Source: Pseudomonas helvetica (GTDB taxonomy: Bacteria; Pseudomonadota; Gammaproteobacteria; Pseudomonadales; Pseudomonadaceae). Taken from it: a DNA stretch of 64,000 nt. The notes below the pieces were generated by a model. That model made no database searches, was not told the origin of the DNA, and was given only the letters and a program-made list of their open reading frames with translations. This document shows, piece by piece, positions 17,338 through 28,384 of this stretch (positions are counted from its first letter, which is position 1; every line of letters begins with the position of its first letter). The translations under genes were made by a program, and so were the position numbers. Location: the NCBI RefSeq assembly GCF_039908645.1, contig NZ_CP150917.1, forward strand, positions 2,181,501 to 2,245,500, read 5' to 3'.

Positions 17338-18291
17338 TTATTCGGTTTTGCTTTCAGCCTGCAAACGCTCGGCGTTCGGGCTGTGAGACAAGCTGTACAC
17401 ATACGCGGCCAGCAGTTGCACCTTGTCGTTGCCGAGCAGTTCGTGCTGCGCCGGCATCTGACCCTGGCGACCATGGCGAATGGTCTGTTGCAGTTGCGTC
17501 AGGCTGGTGCCGTAGATGAAACCTGCCGGTTGCGTCAGGTTTGGCGCCCCCATCAGTTCCGTGCCCTGGCCGTTTGCACCGTGACAGGCTACGCAAGTGG
17601 TGCTGAACGTTTGCTGTCCGGCTTGCAGGTCAGCACCGCTGTCGGCTGGCAACGGCAGGCCGGCGAGTTCGTGACGCACATACGCCGCGACATTTTTCAC
17701 CCCGGTTTCGCCCAGCACTTCACCCCAGGCCGGCATGGCGGCCATGCGTCCGCCCATGATTGTGGTCTTGATGGTTTCGGCACTGCCGCCCCAACGCCAG
17801 ATGTTGTCGGCGAGGTTGGGGAAACCAAACGCGCCCTTGGCATCCGAGCCGTGGCAGACCGCGCAGTTGGAGGCAAACAGGCGTCCGCCCATTTTCAGCG
17901 CTTGCGGATCCTTGGCGACTTCTTCCACGGGCATGGCCGAGAATTTGGCGTAGATCGGCCCGAACTTGGCGTCGGCCTTGGCCATCTCCCGGTCCCATTC
18001 CTTGGTCTGGGTCCAGCCGTCCTGATAGCCGGGCAGTACGCCTTTCCAGTTGCCCAGGCCCGGATAAAGGATCAGGTAGCCGACGGCAAACACCAGGGTC
18101 CCGGCGAACAGCATGAACCACCACTGCGGCAGCGGATTGTCATACTCCTCGATGCCGTCGAAGCTGTGGCCCATGGTCTGGTCGACGCTGCCCTTGGTTT
18201 CACCCTTGCGGGTGCCGATCAGCAGCCACGTCAGGCCGATCAGGCTGCCAATGGTCAGTACGCAGATCCACGTACTCCAAAAGGTGGTCAT
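17338..18291 (-). CDS. ccoP2: Cbb3 cytochrome c oxidase subunit III (di-haem), copy 2
   Basis: 317 residues, very similar to copy 1 including haem motifs CAVCH and CVACH, but with a shorter loop after GVLPGY. The ATG at 18291 gives [16 protein letters not shown], matching copy 1; the frame is open further upstream inside ccoQ2, which is a shadow. It overlaps ccoQ2 by four bases. Confidence 0.97.
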   Translation of the reverse strand: MTTFWSTWICVLTIGSLIGLTWLLIGTRKGETKGSVDQTMGHSFDGIEEYDNPLPQWWFMLFAGTLVFAVGYLILYPGLGNWKGVLPGYQDGWTQTKEWDREMAKADAKFGPIYAKFSAMPVEEVAKDPQALKMGGRLFASNCAVCHGSDAKGAFGFPNLADNIWRWGGSAETIKTTIMGGRMAAMPAWGEVLGETGVKNVAAYVRHELAGLPLPADSGADLQAGQQTFSTTCVACHGANGQGTELMGAPNLTQPAGFIYGTSLTQLQQTIRHGRQGQMPAQHELLGNDKVQLLAAYVYSLSHSPNAERLQAESKTE

Positions 18292-18500
18292 GGCCGGGTA
18301 CTCCTTGTTGTTGCTGTTTCTTGGCTGGTGGTGTCGTCGGGTTGCGGTTCGTCGGCAAAGGGCAGCAGGCGCGCTTCGGCGAAATCCGGACTGCGTTTGC
18401 CGTTGAACACCCACAGTGTCAGGCCGACGAAGGCTATGAAGACGACGACGGTGCCCAGGCCGCGGATCATTCCGCTACTTATTTCAAAGAACATGGCCAT
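18288..18500 (-). CDS. ccoQ2: Cbb3 oxidase subunit CcoQ, copy 2
   Basis: 70 residues with the single helix [19 protein letters not shown] and an acidic tail ([15 protein letters not shown]). It is longer than copy 1 at both ends, and the Thr/Ser-rich last 15 residues are unique to this copy. Three bases separate it from ccoO2. Confidence 0.94.
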   Translation of the reverse strand: MAMFFEISSGMIRGLGTVVVFIAFVGLTLWVFNGKRSPDFAEARLLPFADEPQPDDTTSQETATTRSTRP

Positions 18501-18503
18501 GGC

Positions 18504-19112
18504 TCACCTCTTGCTCTTGATCGCAGTGCCGAGCACTTGCAGGTAGGCGACCAGCGCATCCATTTCAGTCTTGCCCTTGAGCGTTTCGACGCTGCCTGCA
18601 ATGTCTTCGTCGGTGTACGGAACGCCGAGGGTGCGCATGACCTGCAACTTGGTTTTGGTGTGGCTGCTGTCCAGCGCGTTGGCCACCAGCCATGGGTAGG
18701 CGGGCATCTTCGACTCCGGCACGACGTTGCGCGGGTTGTACAAGTGCGCCCGGTGCCAGTCTTCCGAGTAGCGACCGCCGACCCGGGCCAGGTCCGGACC
18801 GGTGCGCTTGGAGCCCCACAGGAACGGGTGATCCCAGACGCTTTCACCGGCTACCGAGTAGTGGCCGTAGCGCTCGGTCTCGGCGCGGAACGGGCGAATC
18901 ATCTGCGAGTGGCATTGCACGCAACCTTCGCGGATGTAGATGTCGCGACCTTCAAGCTGCAGCGCGGTGTAAGGCTTCATGCCTTCGACCGGCTTGTTGG
19001 TGACGTCCTGGAAGAACAGCGGGACGATCTGGGTCAGACCGCCGATGCTCACCGCGAAGACCATCAGCAGCAACAGCAGGCCGACGTTTTTCTCAATCGT
19101 TTCGTGTTTCAT
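18504..19112 (-). CDS. ccoO2: Cbb3 cytochrome c oxidase subunit II (mono-haem), copy 2
   Basis: 202 residues, near-identical to copy 1 in the core, with haem motif CVQCHSQM. The ATG at 19112 has GAGGAGT upstream and gives [13 protein letters not shown], equal to copy 1. A longer in-frame reading overlaps ccoN2 and is not credible. Confidence 0.97.
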   Translation of the reverse strand: MKHETIEKNVGLLLLLMVFAVSIGGLTQIVPLFFQDVTNKPVEGMKPYTALQLEGRDIYIREGCVQCHSQMIRPFRAETERYGHYSVAGESVWDHPFLWGSKRTGPDLARVGGRYSEDWHRAHLYNPRNVVPESKMPAYPWLVANALDSSHTKTKLQVMRTLGVPYTDEDIAGSVETLKGKTEMDALVAYLQVLGTAIKSKR

Positions 19113-19122
19113 GGCGGACTCC

Positions 19123-20547
19123 TCAGGCCATCTGCGCCGCGGCGGCGACTTCGGCTGGCTGTGCGGCACGCACGGTGCGCCAGGTGTTGTAAGCCATCAG
19201 CAGCATGCCGCTGAAGAAGATCGCGCCGCCCACCAGTCGCACGACGTAACCTGGGTGGCTGGCCACCAGGGTTTCGACGAAGGAGTAGGTCAGCGTGCCG
19301 TCTTCGTTGACCGCGCGCCACATCAGGCCCTGGGCGATGCCGTTGACCCACATCGAGGCGATGTAGAGCACGGTGCCGATGGTGGCGAGCCAGAAGTGCG
19401 CGTTGATCAGGCCGAGGCTGTGCATCTGCGTGCGGCCGAAGACTTTCGGGATCATGTGGTACAGCGCGCCGATCGAAATCATTGCCACCCAGCCGAGTGC
19501 GCCGGCATGTACGTGGCCGATGGTCCAGTCGGTGTAGTGGGAGAGGGCGTTGACCGTCTTGATCGCCATCATCGGCCCTTCGAAGGTCGACATGCCGTAG
19601 AACGCCAGGGACACCACGAGGAAACGCAGGATCGGGTCGCTGCGTAACTTATGCCAGGCGCCCGAGAGGGTCATCATGCCGTTGATCATCCCGCCCCAGC
19701 TCGGTGCCAGCAGGATCAGCGACATCACCATGCCCAGCGACTGCGCCCAGTCCGGCAGCGCGGTGTAGTGCAAGTGGTGCGGGCCGGCCCAGATGTACAG
19801 GGTGATCAGTGCCCAGAAGTGCACGATCGACAGGCGATACGAGTACACCGGGCGTTCGGCCTGTTTCGGCACGAAGTAATACATCATCCCGAGGAAACCG
19901 GCGGTGAGGAAAAACCCTACCGCGTTGTGCCCGTACCACCACTGCACCATGGCATCCGTCGCACCGCCGTAGGCCGAGTAGGACTTGGTCCAGCTCACCG
20001 GCAGGGAGGCGTGGTTGACGATATGCAGGATGGCCACGGTGATGATGAACGCACCGAAGAACCAGTTACCGACGTAGATGTGCTTGGTCTTGCGCTTCAT
20101 CAGTGTGCCGAAGAACACGACGCCGTAGGCGACCCAGACGATGGCGATCAAAATGGCGATCGGCCATTCCAGCTCGGCGTATTCCTTGGAAGTGGTGTAG
20201 CCCAGCGGCAGGCTGATGGCGGCCAGGACAATGACCAACTGCCAGCCCCAGAAGCAGAATGCGGCGATTTTCGGCGCGAACAGCTGCGTCTGGCAGGTAC
20301 GTTGCACCGAATAGAAGGAGGCTGCGAACAGGGCGCAGCCGCCGAACGCGAAGATCACCGCGTTGGTGTGCAGCGGGCGCAAACGGCCGAAGCTGGTCCA
20401 GGGCAAATTGAAGTTGAGTTCAGGCCAGACCAATTGAGCCGCGAGAAAAACCCCGAGCCCCATGCCGACGATGCCCCACACCACCGTCATAATGGCGAAT
20501 TGGCGGACCACCTTGTAGTTATAGGCGGTACTTAAAGAAGTGTTCAT
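19123..20547 (-). CDS. ccoN2: Cbb3 cytochrome c oxidase catalytic subunit I, copy 2
   Basis: 474 residues with the same helix and His-ligand pattern as copy 1 ([31 protein letters not shown]). The N- and C-terminal tails diverge most. It heads the second oxidase operon. In P. aeruginosa the matching operon is induced at low oxygen through Anr, and an Anr-type promoter is visible here inside the divergent gene. Confidence 0.97.
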   Translation of the reverse strand: MNTSLSTAYNYKVVRQFAIMTVVWGIVGMGLGVFLAAQLVWPELNFNLPWTSFGRLRPLHTNAVIFAFGGCALFAASFYSVQRTCQTQLFAPKIAAFCFWGWQLVIVLAAISLPLGYTTSKEYAELEWPIAILIAIVWVAYGVVFFGTLMKRKTKHIYVGNWFFGAFIITVAILHIVNHASLPVSWTKSYSAYGGATDAMVQWWYGHNAVGFFLTAGFLGMMYYFVPKQAERPVYSYRLSIVHFWALITLYIWAGPHHLHYTALPDWAQSLGMVMSLILLAPSWGGMINGMMTLSGAWHKLRSDPILRFLVVSLAFYGMSTFEGPMMAIKTVNALSHYTDWTIGHVHAGALGWVAMISIGALYHMIPKVFGRTQMHSLGLINAHFWLATIGTVLYIASMWVNGIAQGLMWRAVNEDGTLTYSFVETLVASHPGYVVRLVGGAIFFSGMLLMAYNTWRTVRAAQPAEVAAAAQMA

Positions 20548-20642
20548 GGTTCCCCATCCACGGTTCAGCCGAAGTGAAAGCGTCCGCGCGAGGCGATGAC
20601 GCTCCCTTCGCCTGGAGTTATAGGCAGATTAAAAGCGAGGCA

Positions 20643-20684
20643 AGCATGGACAAACAGCACAAGGCCAGTATTGACGGGGATCAA
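20643..20684 (-). promoter_or_regulatory. Anr-dependent (class II) promoter of the second cbb3 operon
   Basis: The minus strand reads TTGATCCCCGTCAA (20684 to 20671), one mismatch from the Anr consensus. Exactly 22 bases on is CATGCT (20648 to 20643), keeping the important second and last bases of a -10. Transcription would start near 20636, giving a leader of about 90 bases. The box lies within codons 9-13 of the divergent hydrolase gene. Confidence 0.75.
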
Positions 20685-21323
20685 TGGGCGCAGTGCGTGC
20701 AGGATCGCGGATGGCTGTGGGACGCCGCCTCGGTGCCGGCATCGGCGACGCTGATTCTCGCCCATGGCGCCGGCGCACCGATGGACAGTGACTGGATGAG
20801 CGACATCGCCGCACGCCTTGCCGGGCTTGGCGTCAACGTGTTGCGTTTCGAGTTTCCGTACATGGCGCAACGGCGCATCGACGGTGGCAAGCGTCCACCG
20901 AATCCGACGCCCAAATTGCTCGAATGCTGGCGTGATGTGTATGCCGTGGTGCGACGCCATGTCGCTGGGCGTCTGGCCATTGGCGGCAAGTCCATGGGCG
21001 GGCGCATGGCCAGTTTGCTGGCCGATGAGTTGGGCGCGGATGCGCTGGTGTGTCTGGGATATCCGTTTTACGCGGTGGGCAAACCGGAGAAGCCGCGAGT
21101 CGAGCATCTGGCCGGGCTCAAAGCCCCGACGCTGATTGTGCAGGGTGAGCGGGATGCGTTGGGGAATCGTGAGGCGGTCGAGGGTTATACGTTAGCGCCG
21201 AGTATTGAGGTGCTTTGGCTGGTGGCTGGCGATCATGATTTGAAGCCGTTGAAGGCTTCGGGCTTTACTCATGAACAGCATTTGGCGGCTGCGGCCAGCA
21301 AGGTAGCAGCATTTCTCCTGTGA
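20646..21323 (+). CDS. Alpha/beta hydrolase (KANL3/Tex30-like family)
   Basis: 225 residues with an alpha/beta hydrolase core: an oxyanion-type LILAHGAGAPMDS near residues 36-48, a nucleophile elbow GGKSMGGRM, an acid-bearing LIVQGERDALG and a late His in AGDHDLKP. The family function is poorly known. GAGG five bases upstream supports the ATG at 20646; the frame is open upstream but without a ribosome site. It diverges from ccoN2, and the cco2 promoter reaches into its first codons. Confidence 0.88.
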   Translation: MDKQHKASIDGDQWAQCVQDRGWLWDAASVPASATLILAHGAGAPMDSDWMSDIAARLAGLGVNVLRFEFPYMAQRRIDGGKRPPNPTPKLLECWRDVYAVVRRHVAGRLAIGGKSMGGRMASLLADELGADALVCLGYPFYAVGKPEKPRVEHLAGLKAPTLIVQGERDALGNREAVEGYTLAPSIEVLWLVAGDHDLKPLKASGFTHEQHLAAAASKVAAFLL

Positions 21324-21348
21324 GTTTTTGTGGTGGCAGTCAGGGCCT

Positions 21349-21441
21349 CATCGCGGGTAAGCCTTGCTCCTGCAGGTTTTAGGGTTGCCTGATGATTTGG
21401 GCACGATACATACCTGTAGGAGCAAGGCTTGCCCGCGATGG
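21349..21441. repeat. REP pair (family B)
   Basis: Facing arms CATCGCGGGTAAGCC (one change from the family form) and GGCTTGCCCGCGATG. It lies between the convergent hydrolase and aer genes. Confidence 0.92.
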
Positions 21442-21477
21442 CTGCGCCATAGTCGACATCGTCTTTGCATTGGCAAT

Positions 21478-21511
21478 AAAAAACCCGGAAGCATCACCTC
21501 CCGGGTTTTTG
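21478..21511 (-). terminator. Terminator of aer (possibly bidirectional)
   Basis: Stem AAAAACCCGG/CCGGGTTTTT around a 12-base loop lies 17 bases past the aer stop, with a T run in both directions. Confidence 0.85.
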
Positions 21512-21527
21512 TATTTGCCAGCAACGA

Positions 21528-23093
21528 TCAGCGGTTAAACCGCTCTACCAACGAATACTGGGTATTCGCGGTTTTGGTCAGCTCTTCACTCAGTAACGCC
21601 GAGTTCTGTGCCTGTTCCGAGGTCTGGTCGGCCAGTTGCGCAATGGTGCTGATGTTGCGGCTGATCTCTTCGGCTACTGCACTTTGCTCTTCGGTCGCGG
21701 CAGCGATTTGGGTGGTCATGTCGGTGATATTGGCCACCGCTTCGCTGATACCCACCAGAGCCTGATCGGCCTCCAGAACCCGCGCCACGCCTTCTTCAGC
21801 CTGACGGTGACCCGCTTCCATGGTTTGCACCGCGGTGCTGGCGGTCTGCTGGAGCTTGGCGATCAGGGTGTGAATCTGCCCGGTCGATTCACTGGTGCGT
21901 TGCGCCAGTTGCCTTACTTCGTCGGCAACCACCGCAAAACCACGGCCCATCTCACCGGCACGAGCCGCTTCGATGGCGGCGTTCAAGGCCAGCAGGTTGG
22001 TCTGGTCGGCGATGCCTTTGATCACGTCGACCACGCCGCCGATTTCGTCGCTGTCCTTGGCCAGTTGGGTCACGGTCAGGCCGGTTTCGCCGACCACCAC
22101 CGACAGGCGCTGGATCGCGTCACGGGTTTCACCGGCGATGTCACGGCCACGACCGGTCAGGCGATTGGCTTCCTGGGTCGCGTCAGCGGTGCGTTGCACG
22201 TGGCTGGCGACTTCCTGGGTGGTGGCGGCCATCTGGTTGACGGCGGTCGCCACTTGCTCGGTTTCGACGCGCTGACGTTCCAGGCCGGTCGAGCTTTTGT
22301 GCGCCAGGGTGTCGGACTGTCGAGCTTGCTCGTTCAGGTGCTCGGCGGTGTCTTGCAGGCGAGTCAGGCAGGTTTTCAGGCGCGCTTCCTGACTGAGGAT
22401 CGACATTTCCAGGCGCGCTTGAGCGCCGCGGCTGTCGGTGTACATCTGCGCAATCAGCGGGTCGGATGTGGTCTGCTCGGCCAGGCGCAGCAAGCGCTTG
22501 AGGCCTCGCTGTTGCCAGCTCAAGCCCAGCAGGCCAAGCGGCACGGACAGGCCGGCGGCCAGCGCAAAACCCCACTGCGAGTTGAGTGTGGCGCCGATCA
22601 TGAAGCTCAGCTGGCTGACCAGAATGAACGGCAACCAGTCCTGTAGCACCGGCAGCCACTTGTCTGTTTGAGGAATCGCCGACTTGCCCTGATTGATGCG
22701 TTGGTAGAGTGCTTCGGCGCGGCGGATCTGCTCGGCGCTGGGCTTGACCCGCACCGACTCGTAACCGACCACCTGATTGCCGTCGAATACCGGTGTGACA
22801 TAGGCGTTAACCCAGTAGTGGTCACCGGTCTTGCAGCGATTCTTGACAATGCCCATCCATGGCAAGCCTTGTTTCAGTGTGCCCCACATGTGCGCGAAGA
22901 CCGCAGGTGGAACGTCGGGGTGACGGACCAGGTTGTGCGGTGCACGGATCAGCTCTTCACGAGAAAACCCGCTGATTTCGACGAAAGCATCGTTGCAGTA
23001 GGTGATCACGCCTTTGGCATCGGTCGTGGAAATCAACCGTTGCTGAGCCGGAAAGGTCCGTTCGCGTTGTGTAATGGGCTGGTTATTACGCAT
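21528..23093 (-). CDS. aer: Aerotaxis receptor Aer
   Basis: 521 residues. An N-terminal PAS domain (about 15-120; [40 protein letters not shown]) should bind FAD. A hydrophobic hairpin near 155-195 anchors it in the membrane, and the methyl-accepting signalling domain follows with the highly conserved hairpin tip [20 protein letters not shown]. Aer senses redox state and steers cells to favourable oxygen, which suits its place beside the oxidases. The ATG at 23093 gives [15 protein letters not shown]; a TTG at 23111 is less likely. Confidence 0.95.
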   Translation of the reverse strand: MRNNQPITQRERTFPAQQRLISTTDAKGVITYCNDAFVEISGFSREELIRAPHNLVRHPDVPPAVFAHMWGTLKQGLPWMGIVKNRCKTGDHYWVNAYVTPVFDGNQVVGYESVRVKPSAEQIRRAEALYQRINQGKSAIPQTDKWLPVLQDWLPFILVSQLSFMIGATLNSQWGFALAAGLSVPLGLLGLSWQQRGLKRLLRLAEQTTSDPLIAQMYTDSRGAQARLEMSILSQEARLKTCLTRLQDTAEHLNEQARQSDTLAHKSSTGLERQRVETEQVATAVNQMAATTQEVASHVQRTADATQEANRLTGRGRDIAGETRDAIQRLSVVVGETGLTVTQLAKDSDEIGGVVDVIKGIADQTNLLALNAAIEAARAGEMGRGFAVVADEVRQLAQRTSESTGQIHTLIAKLQQTASTAVQTMEAGHRQAEEGVARVLEADQALVGISEAVANITDMTTQIAAATEEQSAVAEEISRNISTIAQLADQTSEQAQNSALLSEELTKTANTQYSLVERFNR

Positions 23094-23145
23094 GGCTTTT
23101 TCAATCCGCAAGGCTTTGACAGGGTGTCGGCAGTACCAGGCATAA

Positions 23146-23164
23146 ATTGAAATTATTTTTCAAT
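23146..23164. promoter_or_regulatory. Inverted repeat upstream of aer
   Basis: ATTGAAA-TTATT-TTTCAAT is a perfect 7-bp inverted repeat, 53 bases before the aer start and 30 bases past the CPBP gene. It could be an operator or a weak end hairpin. It does not have Anr box spacing. Confidence 0.4.
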
Positions 23165-23193
23165 ATTCAGCGCTGGCGCACATTCCTTGACCT

Positions 23194-23985
23194 TCAACCC
23201 GCCAGCATCGGGTAGGTAAAGAGGCCAAAGTGCAGCAGATTCAAGCCAAAGTGCGTGGCGATGGCGGCCCCCAGCCCACCGAAACGGTACGCCAGCCCAT
23301 AACCGAACCCGGCAAGGCTCGCCAGCAGTACCCATTGCCAGCCAGCGCCGAGGTGCGCCAGACCGAACAACACTGTGGCGCCAAGCAGGGCGAGGTGTTC
23401 GCCGTAGCGCAGGTTCTTCAGACAGCGACTCAAACCGCCCTGGATGTAACCGCGAAACAGCGCCTCCTCGACCAGCGTCACCAACAGCAGGTTGTTCAGC
23501 ACCCAGAGCCAGGCTTTATCGGGCCACTTCGGTGCCCAACTGATCATACCCAGCAGCAGCGCACCACCAAGAGCGGCCAGCGCGCTCAAGGTCAGTGCCG
23601 CGGCGGTGGCATACAGTGAAAGACGCAGGGAGCGGCGACCGACAATCCACGGGCACACCAGCAACAGCCAGAAACCAATCAGTGGTTTGTCCAGATTCAG
23701 GTACATGGAAAACGGCACGGCATCCGCGCTGAAGCGTTCCGGGCCGATACCGCGACCGTTGTAGAAACCGGGAAGCCAGTGCATGGCCAGCGCTACCGCG
23801 AGGAAAACGAACAGGCCGTGACCCAGGACGCGGCCGACCTGGATCTGTGGTTGGCGAACGGCAAAGCCGGCAAACGCTAACAACCCGACGGAAATGGCCG
23901 CCAGCCAGCCGAGGTGGCTGTAGATCAGGGCCAGTGCGTAGCCGATGGAGAGGAGTGCCAGATAGAGCCATGGCAGAGCAATCAT
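23194..23985 (-). CDS. CPBP family intramembrane metalloprotease
   Basis: 263 residues with about eight hydrophobic segments. Motif 1 EEALFRG (two Glu and Arg), then HLGAGWQW and ATHFGLNLLHF (His and Asn) match the CPBP/Abi protease motifs; such proteins cleave or process membrane substrates. The ATG at 23985 has AAGGA upstream. Its substrate and any tie to aer are unknown. Confidence 0.88.
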   Translation of the reverse strand: MIALPWLYLALLSIGYALALIYSHLGWLAAISVGLLAFAGFAVRQPQIQVGRVLGHGLFVFLAVALAMHWLPGFYNGRGIGPERFSADAVPFSMYLNLDKPLIGFWLLLVCPWIVGRRSLRLSLYATAAALTLSALAALGGALLLGMISWAPKWPDKAWLWVLNNLLLVTLVEEALFRGYIQGGLSRCLKNLRYGEHLALLGATVLFGLAHLGAGWQWVLLASLAGFGYGLAYRFGGLGAAIATHFGLNLLHFGLFTYPMLAG

Positions 23986-24068
23986 GTGAAATCCTTGTGT
24001 CTGAGATTCTGCGAGCCACCTCGCTCCCACAGGAAGCGGTGCGATTAAAGGGACGTTCGCGACTCAAA

Positions 24069-24098
24069 CAAAAACACCGTCCGAAGACGGTGTTTTTG
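24069..24098 (-). terminator. Terminator of aconitase gene
   Basis: On the minus strand AAAACACCGTC-TTCG-GACGGTGTTTTT, a stem capped by a stable UUCG loop, starts about 12 bases past the acnA stop. Confidence 0.93.
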
Positions 24099-24109
24099 TC
24101 AGTGCGACA

Positions 24110-26860
24110 TTATGAAGCAATCAACTGCCGCAACACATAATGCAGAATCCCTCCCGCCTTGAAGTATTCCACTTCGTTCAACGTGTCGATCCGGCACAAC
24201 ACCTCCACCTTCTCGCTGCTGCCATCCTCGCGGGTGATCACCAGCGTCAGGTTCATGCGCGGTGTCAGCTCGACGCCCGTCAGCCCTTGAATGTCGAGTG
24301 TCTCCTTGCCGGTCAGGTTCAGGCTCTTGCGGTTCTGGTCGAGCTTGAATTGCAGCGGCAGCACGCCCATGCCCACCAGGTTGGAACGGTGAATCCGTTC
24401 GAAGCTCTCGGCAATCACCGCTTTGACGCCCAACAGGTTGGTACCCTTGGCCGCCCAGTCACGGCTTGAACCGGTGCCGTATTCCTGACCCGCAATCACC
24501 ACCAGCGGGGTGCCCGCCGCTTGATAACGCATGGCGGCATCGTAGATCGCCAGTTTCTCCCCGGTTGGAATGTAGAGCGTATTGCCGCCTTCTTCGCCGC
24601 CAAGCATTTCGTTGCGAATGCGGATGTTGGCAAACGTGCCGCGCATCATCACTTCATGGTTGCCGCGACGTGAGCCATAAGAGTTGAAGTCTCGCGGTTC
24701 CACACCTTGTTCACGCAGGTAACGTCCGGCCGGGCTGTCGGCCTTGATGTTGCCGGCGGGGGAGATGTGGTCGGTGGTCACTGAATCGCCGAGCAGCGCC
24801 AGTATGCGTGCACCGCTGATGTCCTGAATCACCGGCAGGGGGCCGGAAATGTCATCGAAGAACGGCGGATGCTGGATGTAGGTGGAATCCTTCTGCCAGA
24901 CGTAGGTCGCCGCTTGCGGGACTTCGATGGCTTGCCACTGCGCGTCTCCGGCAAACACCTCGGCGTATTCCTTATGGAACATCGCGGTGTCGACCTGCGC
25001 CACGGCGTCGGCGATTTCCTTGCTGCTCGGCCAGATGTCCCGCAGGTACACCGGTTTGCCATCCTTGCCTTCACCTAGCGGCTCGCTGCTGATGTCCATG
25101 CGCACGCTGCCGGCCAAGGCATACGCGACGACCAGCGGCGGGGAGGCCAGCCAGTTGGTTTTCACCAGAGGGTGCACGCGACCTTCGAAGTTGCGGTTGC
25201 CGGACAGCACCGAGGCGACGGCCAGGTCGGAGCTCTGGATGGCTTTTTCAATCGGTTCCAGCAACGGCCCGGAGTTACCGATACAGGTGGTGCAGCCGTA
25301 GCCGACCAGTGAAAAGCCCAATTCATCGAGGTATTGGGTCAGGCCGGCGGCCTTGTAGTAGTCGGTAACCACTTTGGAGCCCGGCGCCAGAGAACTCTTC
25401 ACCCACGGTTTGCGCTTGAGGCCTTTCTCCACGGCTTTCTTGGCCACCAGCCCGGCCGCCATCATCACACTCGGGTTGGAGGTGTTGGTGCACGAGGTGA
25501 TGGCGGCAATCACCACGGCACCGTTTTTCAGCCGATACGTCTGGCCCTCGTACTCGTAGTCCGCTTCGCTTACAAGATCGGCATTGCCGACCGCGACGCC
25601 ACCGCCACCTTCGCTTTCGAGGCGACCTTCTTCCTTGCTGGTGGGGCGGGCAGGCTTGACTTGCAGGCCGAGGAAGTCAGTGAACGCCTGGGCGACATTT
25701 GGCAGCGACACCCGGTCTTGCGGGCGTTTGGGGCCGGCGAGGCTGGCTTCGACGCTGCTCATGTCCAGCGCCAGGCTGTCTGTGAACACCGGCTCCTGGC
25801 CGGGCAGACGCCACAGGCCCTGGGTTTTGCAGTAGGCCTCGACCAGTTTGACCACGGCGCTGGGCCGACCGGACAGGCGCAGGTACTCCAGCGTCACTTC
25901 GTCCACCGGGAAAAAGCCGCAGGTGGCGCCGTATTCCGGGGCCATGTTGGCGATGGTTGCGCGATCCGCCAGCGGCAACTCGGCGAGGCCATCACCGTAA
26001 AATTCGACGAATTTGCCGACCACGCCTTTCTTGCGCAGCATCTGGGTGACGGTCAGCACCAGGTCGGTGGCGGTGATGCCTTCCTTGAGCTTGCCGGTGA
26101 GTTTGAAACCGATCACTTCCGGGATCAGCATCGACACCGGTTGGCCGAGCATCGCCGCTTCCGCTTCGATGCCGCCAACGCCCCAGCCGAGTACGCCGAG
26201 GCCGTTGATCATGGTGGTGTGGGAATCGGTGCCCACCAGCGTATCGGGGAAGGCATAGGTGCGGTCGTCTTCATCCTTGGTCCACACCGTGCGGCCAAGG
26301 TATTCCAGGTTGACCTGGTGACAGATGCCCGTGCCCGGCGGCACCACGCTGAAGTTGTCGAAGGCGCTCTGGCCCCAGCGCAGAAAGGCGTAACGCTCGC
26401 CATTACGCTGCATTTCGATGTCAACGTTCTGGGTGAAGGCCGTGCTGCTGGCGAATTTGTCGACCATCACCGAGTGGTCGATCACCAGGTCCACCGGCGA
26501 CAGCGGATTGATTCGCTGCGGATCGCCACCGGCCTTGGCCATGGCGGCGCGCATGGCCGCGAGGTCGACCACCGCCGGTACACCGGTGAAATCCTGCATC
26601 AACACGCGTGCGGGGCGGTACTGGATTTCCCGATCGCTGCGCCGTTCTTTGAGCCAGGCGGCGAGGGCCTTGAGGTCGGCGCCGGTGACGGTTTTTTCGT
26701 CCTCCCAGCGCAGCAGGTTTTCCAGAAGCACTTTGAGCGACATCGGCAGCTTGTCGAGATCGCCCAAGGACTTTGCGGCTTCCGGCAAGCTGAAATAATG
26801 GTAGGTCTTGTCGTCTATTTTCAGCGTTTTAAGGGTCTTCAGACTATCGAGGGACGGCAT
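24110..26860 (-). CDS. acnA: Aconitate hydratase AcnA
   Basis: 916 residues, full length for the AcnA/IRP group. The [4Fe-4S] cysteines are C457 ([12 protein letters not shown]), C523 and C526 ([12 protein letters not shown]). The C-terminal swivel domain has [16 protein letters not shown]. It interconverts citrate and isocitrate in the TCA cycle and can bind RNA when the cluster is lost. It is a single-gene unit with its own terminator. Confidence 0.96.
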   Translation of the reverse strand: MPSLDSLKTLKTLKIDDKTYHYFSLPEAAKSLGDLDKLPMSLKVLLENLLRWEDEKTVTGADLKALAAWLKERRSDREIQYRPARVLMQDFTGVPAVVDLAAMRAAMAKAGGDPQRINPLSPVDLVIDHSVMVDKFASSTAFTQNVDIEMQRNGERYAFLRWGQSAFDNFSVVPPGTGICHQVNLEYLGRTVWTKDEDDRTYAFPDTLVGTDSHTTMINGLGVLGWGVGGIEAEAAMLGQPVSMLIPEVIGFKLTGKLKEGITATDLVLTVTQMLRKKGVVGKFVEFYGDGLAELPLADRATIANMAPEYGATCGFFPVDEVTLEYLRLSGRPSAVVKLVEAYCKTQGLWRLPGQEPVFTDSLALDMSSVEASLAGPKRPQDRVSLPNVAQAFTDFLGLQVKPARPTSKEEGRLESEGGGGVAVGNADLVSEADYEYEGQTYRLKNGAVVIAAITSCTNTSNPSVMMAAGLVAKKAVEKGLKRKPWVKSSLAPGSKVVTDYYKAAGLTQYLDELGFSLVGYGCTTCIGNSGPLLEPIEKAIQSSDLAVASVLSGNRNFEGRVHPLVKTNWLASPPLVVAYALAGSVRMDISSEPLGEGKDGKPVYLRDIWPSSKEIADAVAQVDTAMFHKEYAEVFAGDAQWQAIEVPQAATYVWQKDSTYIQHPPFFDDISGPLPVIQDISGARILALLGDSVTTDHISPAGNIKADSPAGRYLREQGVEPRDFNSYGSRRGNHEVMMRGTFANIRIRNEMLGGEEGGNTLYIPTGEKLAIYDAAMRYQAAGTPLVVIAGQEYGTGSSRDWAAKGTNLLGVKAVIAESFERIHRSNLVGMGVLPLQFKLDQNRKSLNLTGKETLDIQGLTGVELTPRMNLTLVITREDGSSEKVEVLCRIDTLNEVEYFKAGGILHYVLRQLIAS

Positions 26861-27082
26861 TGAAATGACTCCTTTGGGTCCGCACGGCTACGGACTGGCG
26901 GGACAGACAGAGTTCTTAACCTAGCCCTGTTTGGACATTAAGGCTAATAACCGGACGCTATGGACAAGTCCGGCGTTGCGAACTCGGCTATCATGCGCCG
27001 GTTTTCGTGACAGGCTTTGCTTCAACGCAAGTCTGGGCATCGCGCAGTGGTTGAATGTCTCGCCATCTGCCCAGGAGTAAGA

Positions 27083-28156
27083 ATGAACACCCTCTTTATG
27101 CATTGCCGGCCGGGCTTCGAAGGCGAAGTCTGTTCCGAGATTTCCGAACACGCCGCGCGGCTGAACGTGGCCGGTTATGCCAAGGCTAAAGCCGCCAGCG
27201 CCTGCGCCGAGTTTGTCTGCACCGAAGAAGATGGCGCCGAGCGCCTGATGCGCGGCCAGCGTTTCGCCGAGCTGATTTTTCCGCGCCAATGGGCGCGCGG
27301 GATCTTCATCGATCTGCCGGAAACCGACCGCATCAGCGTGATCCTCGCCCATCTGGCGAGCTTCCCGACGTGCGGCAGCCTGTGGCTGGAAGTGGTCGAT
27401 ACCAACGACGGCAAAGAGCTGTCGAACTTCTGCAAGAAATTCGAAGGTCCGCTGCGCAAGGCGCTGACCGGTGCCGGCAAGCTGGTGGAAGACGCCAACA
27501 AGCCGCGTTTGCTGCTGACCTTCAAAAGCGGCCGTGAAGTGTTCGTCGGCCTGGCCGAAGCCAACAACTCGGCGATGTGGCCGATGGGCATTCCGCGCCT
27601 GAAGTTCCCGCGTGAAGCGCCGAGCCGTTCGACCCTGAAGCTGGAAGAGGCGTGGCACCACTTTATCCCGCGTGATCAGTGGGACGAGCGTCTGCACAGC
27701 GACATGACCGGTGTCGACCTTGGCGCCGCGCCGGGCGGCTGGACCTGGCAGCTGGTCAATCGCGGCATGCTGGTGACGGCGATCGATAACGGTCCGATGG
27801 CTGAAAGCCTGATGGACACCGGGCTGGTTCAGCACTTGATGGCGGACGGTTTTACCTTCAAGCCCAAGCAACCGGTGGACTGGATGGTCTGCGACATCGT
27901 CGAGAAGCCGGCGCGCAACGCGGCGATGCTGGAAGAGTGGATCGGCGAGGGGCATTGCCGCGAGGCGGTGGTTAACCTGAAGCTGCCGATGAAGCAACGT
28001 TATGCCGAAGTGAAGCGCTTGCTTGAGCGCATTGCAGAAGGCTTCAAGGCGCGTGGCATTCGGGTCGATATCGGCTGCAAACAGCTGTACCACGACCGCG
28101 AAGAAGTGACCTGCCATTTGCGCCGGCATGACGTAAAGAAACCGAAAACCCGCTGA
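27083..28156 (+). CDS. rlmM: 23S rRNA 2'-O-ribose methyltransferase RlmM
   Basis: 357 residues: a THUMP-like N-terminal region and a Rossmann methyltransferase domain with the SAM loop VDLGAAPGGWTWQLV near residues 211-225, and DWMVCDIVEKPAR further on. RlmM methylates C2498 of 23S rRNA. AGGAG at 27073-27077 supports the ATG at 27083 rather than an earlier in-frame start. Confidence 0.95.
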   Translation: MNTLFMHCRPGFEGEVCSEISEHAARLNVAGYAKAKAASACAEFVCTEEDGAERLMRGQRFAELIFPRQWARGIFIDLPETDRISVILAHLASFPTCGSLWLEVVDTNDGKELSNFCKKFEGPLRKALTGAGKLVEDANKPRLLLTFKSGREVFVGLAEANNSAMWPMGIPRLKFPREAPSRSTLKLEEAWHHFIPRDQWDERLHSDMTGVDLGAAPGGWTWQLVNRGMLVTAIDNGPMAESLMDTGLVQHLMADGFTFKPKQPVDWMVCDIVEKPARNAAMLEEWIGEGHCREAVVNLKLPMKQRYAEVKRLLERIAEGFKARGIRVDIGCKQLYHDREEVTCHLRRHDVKKPKTR

Positions 28157-28177
28157 TTTCTATCCGCGGGGGTTTGT

Positions 28178-28313
28178 GTGGCGAGGGAGCTTGCTCCCGC
28201 TGGGCTGCGAAGCAGCCCTGAAACCAGCGCCCCAGTAGCAACAGGCACGAACACCGGGTGCACAGGTTTTACGACGGCTTCGCCGCCGAGCGGGAGCAAG
28301 CTCCCTCGCCACA
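28178..28313. repeat. REP pair (family A)
   Basis: Arms GTGGCGAGGGAGC and its complement, each with an inner GGGAGCAAGCTCCC hairpin, in the 228-base gap between rlmM and tusA. Confidence 0.92.
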
Positions 28314-28384
28314 GTTACGCGTTGTACGATCTGTTAAGTGAGCCGACATTGCGCGACAATGCCGGCCAGTTTCAGGAGTGAGTC

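Noticed and set aside
23146..23164. Inverted repeat before aer considered as an Anr box
   Set aside because: Half-sites TTGAA and TTCAA have the wrong fifth base and the spacing is too long. It is kept only as an unassigned inverted repeat.
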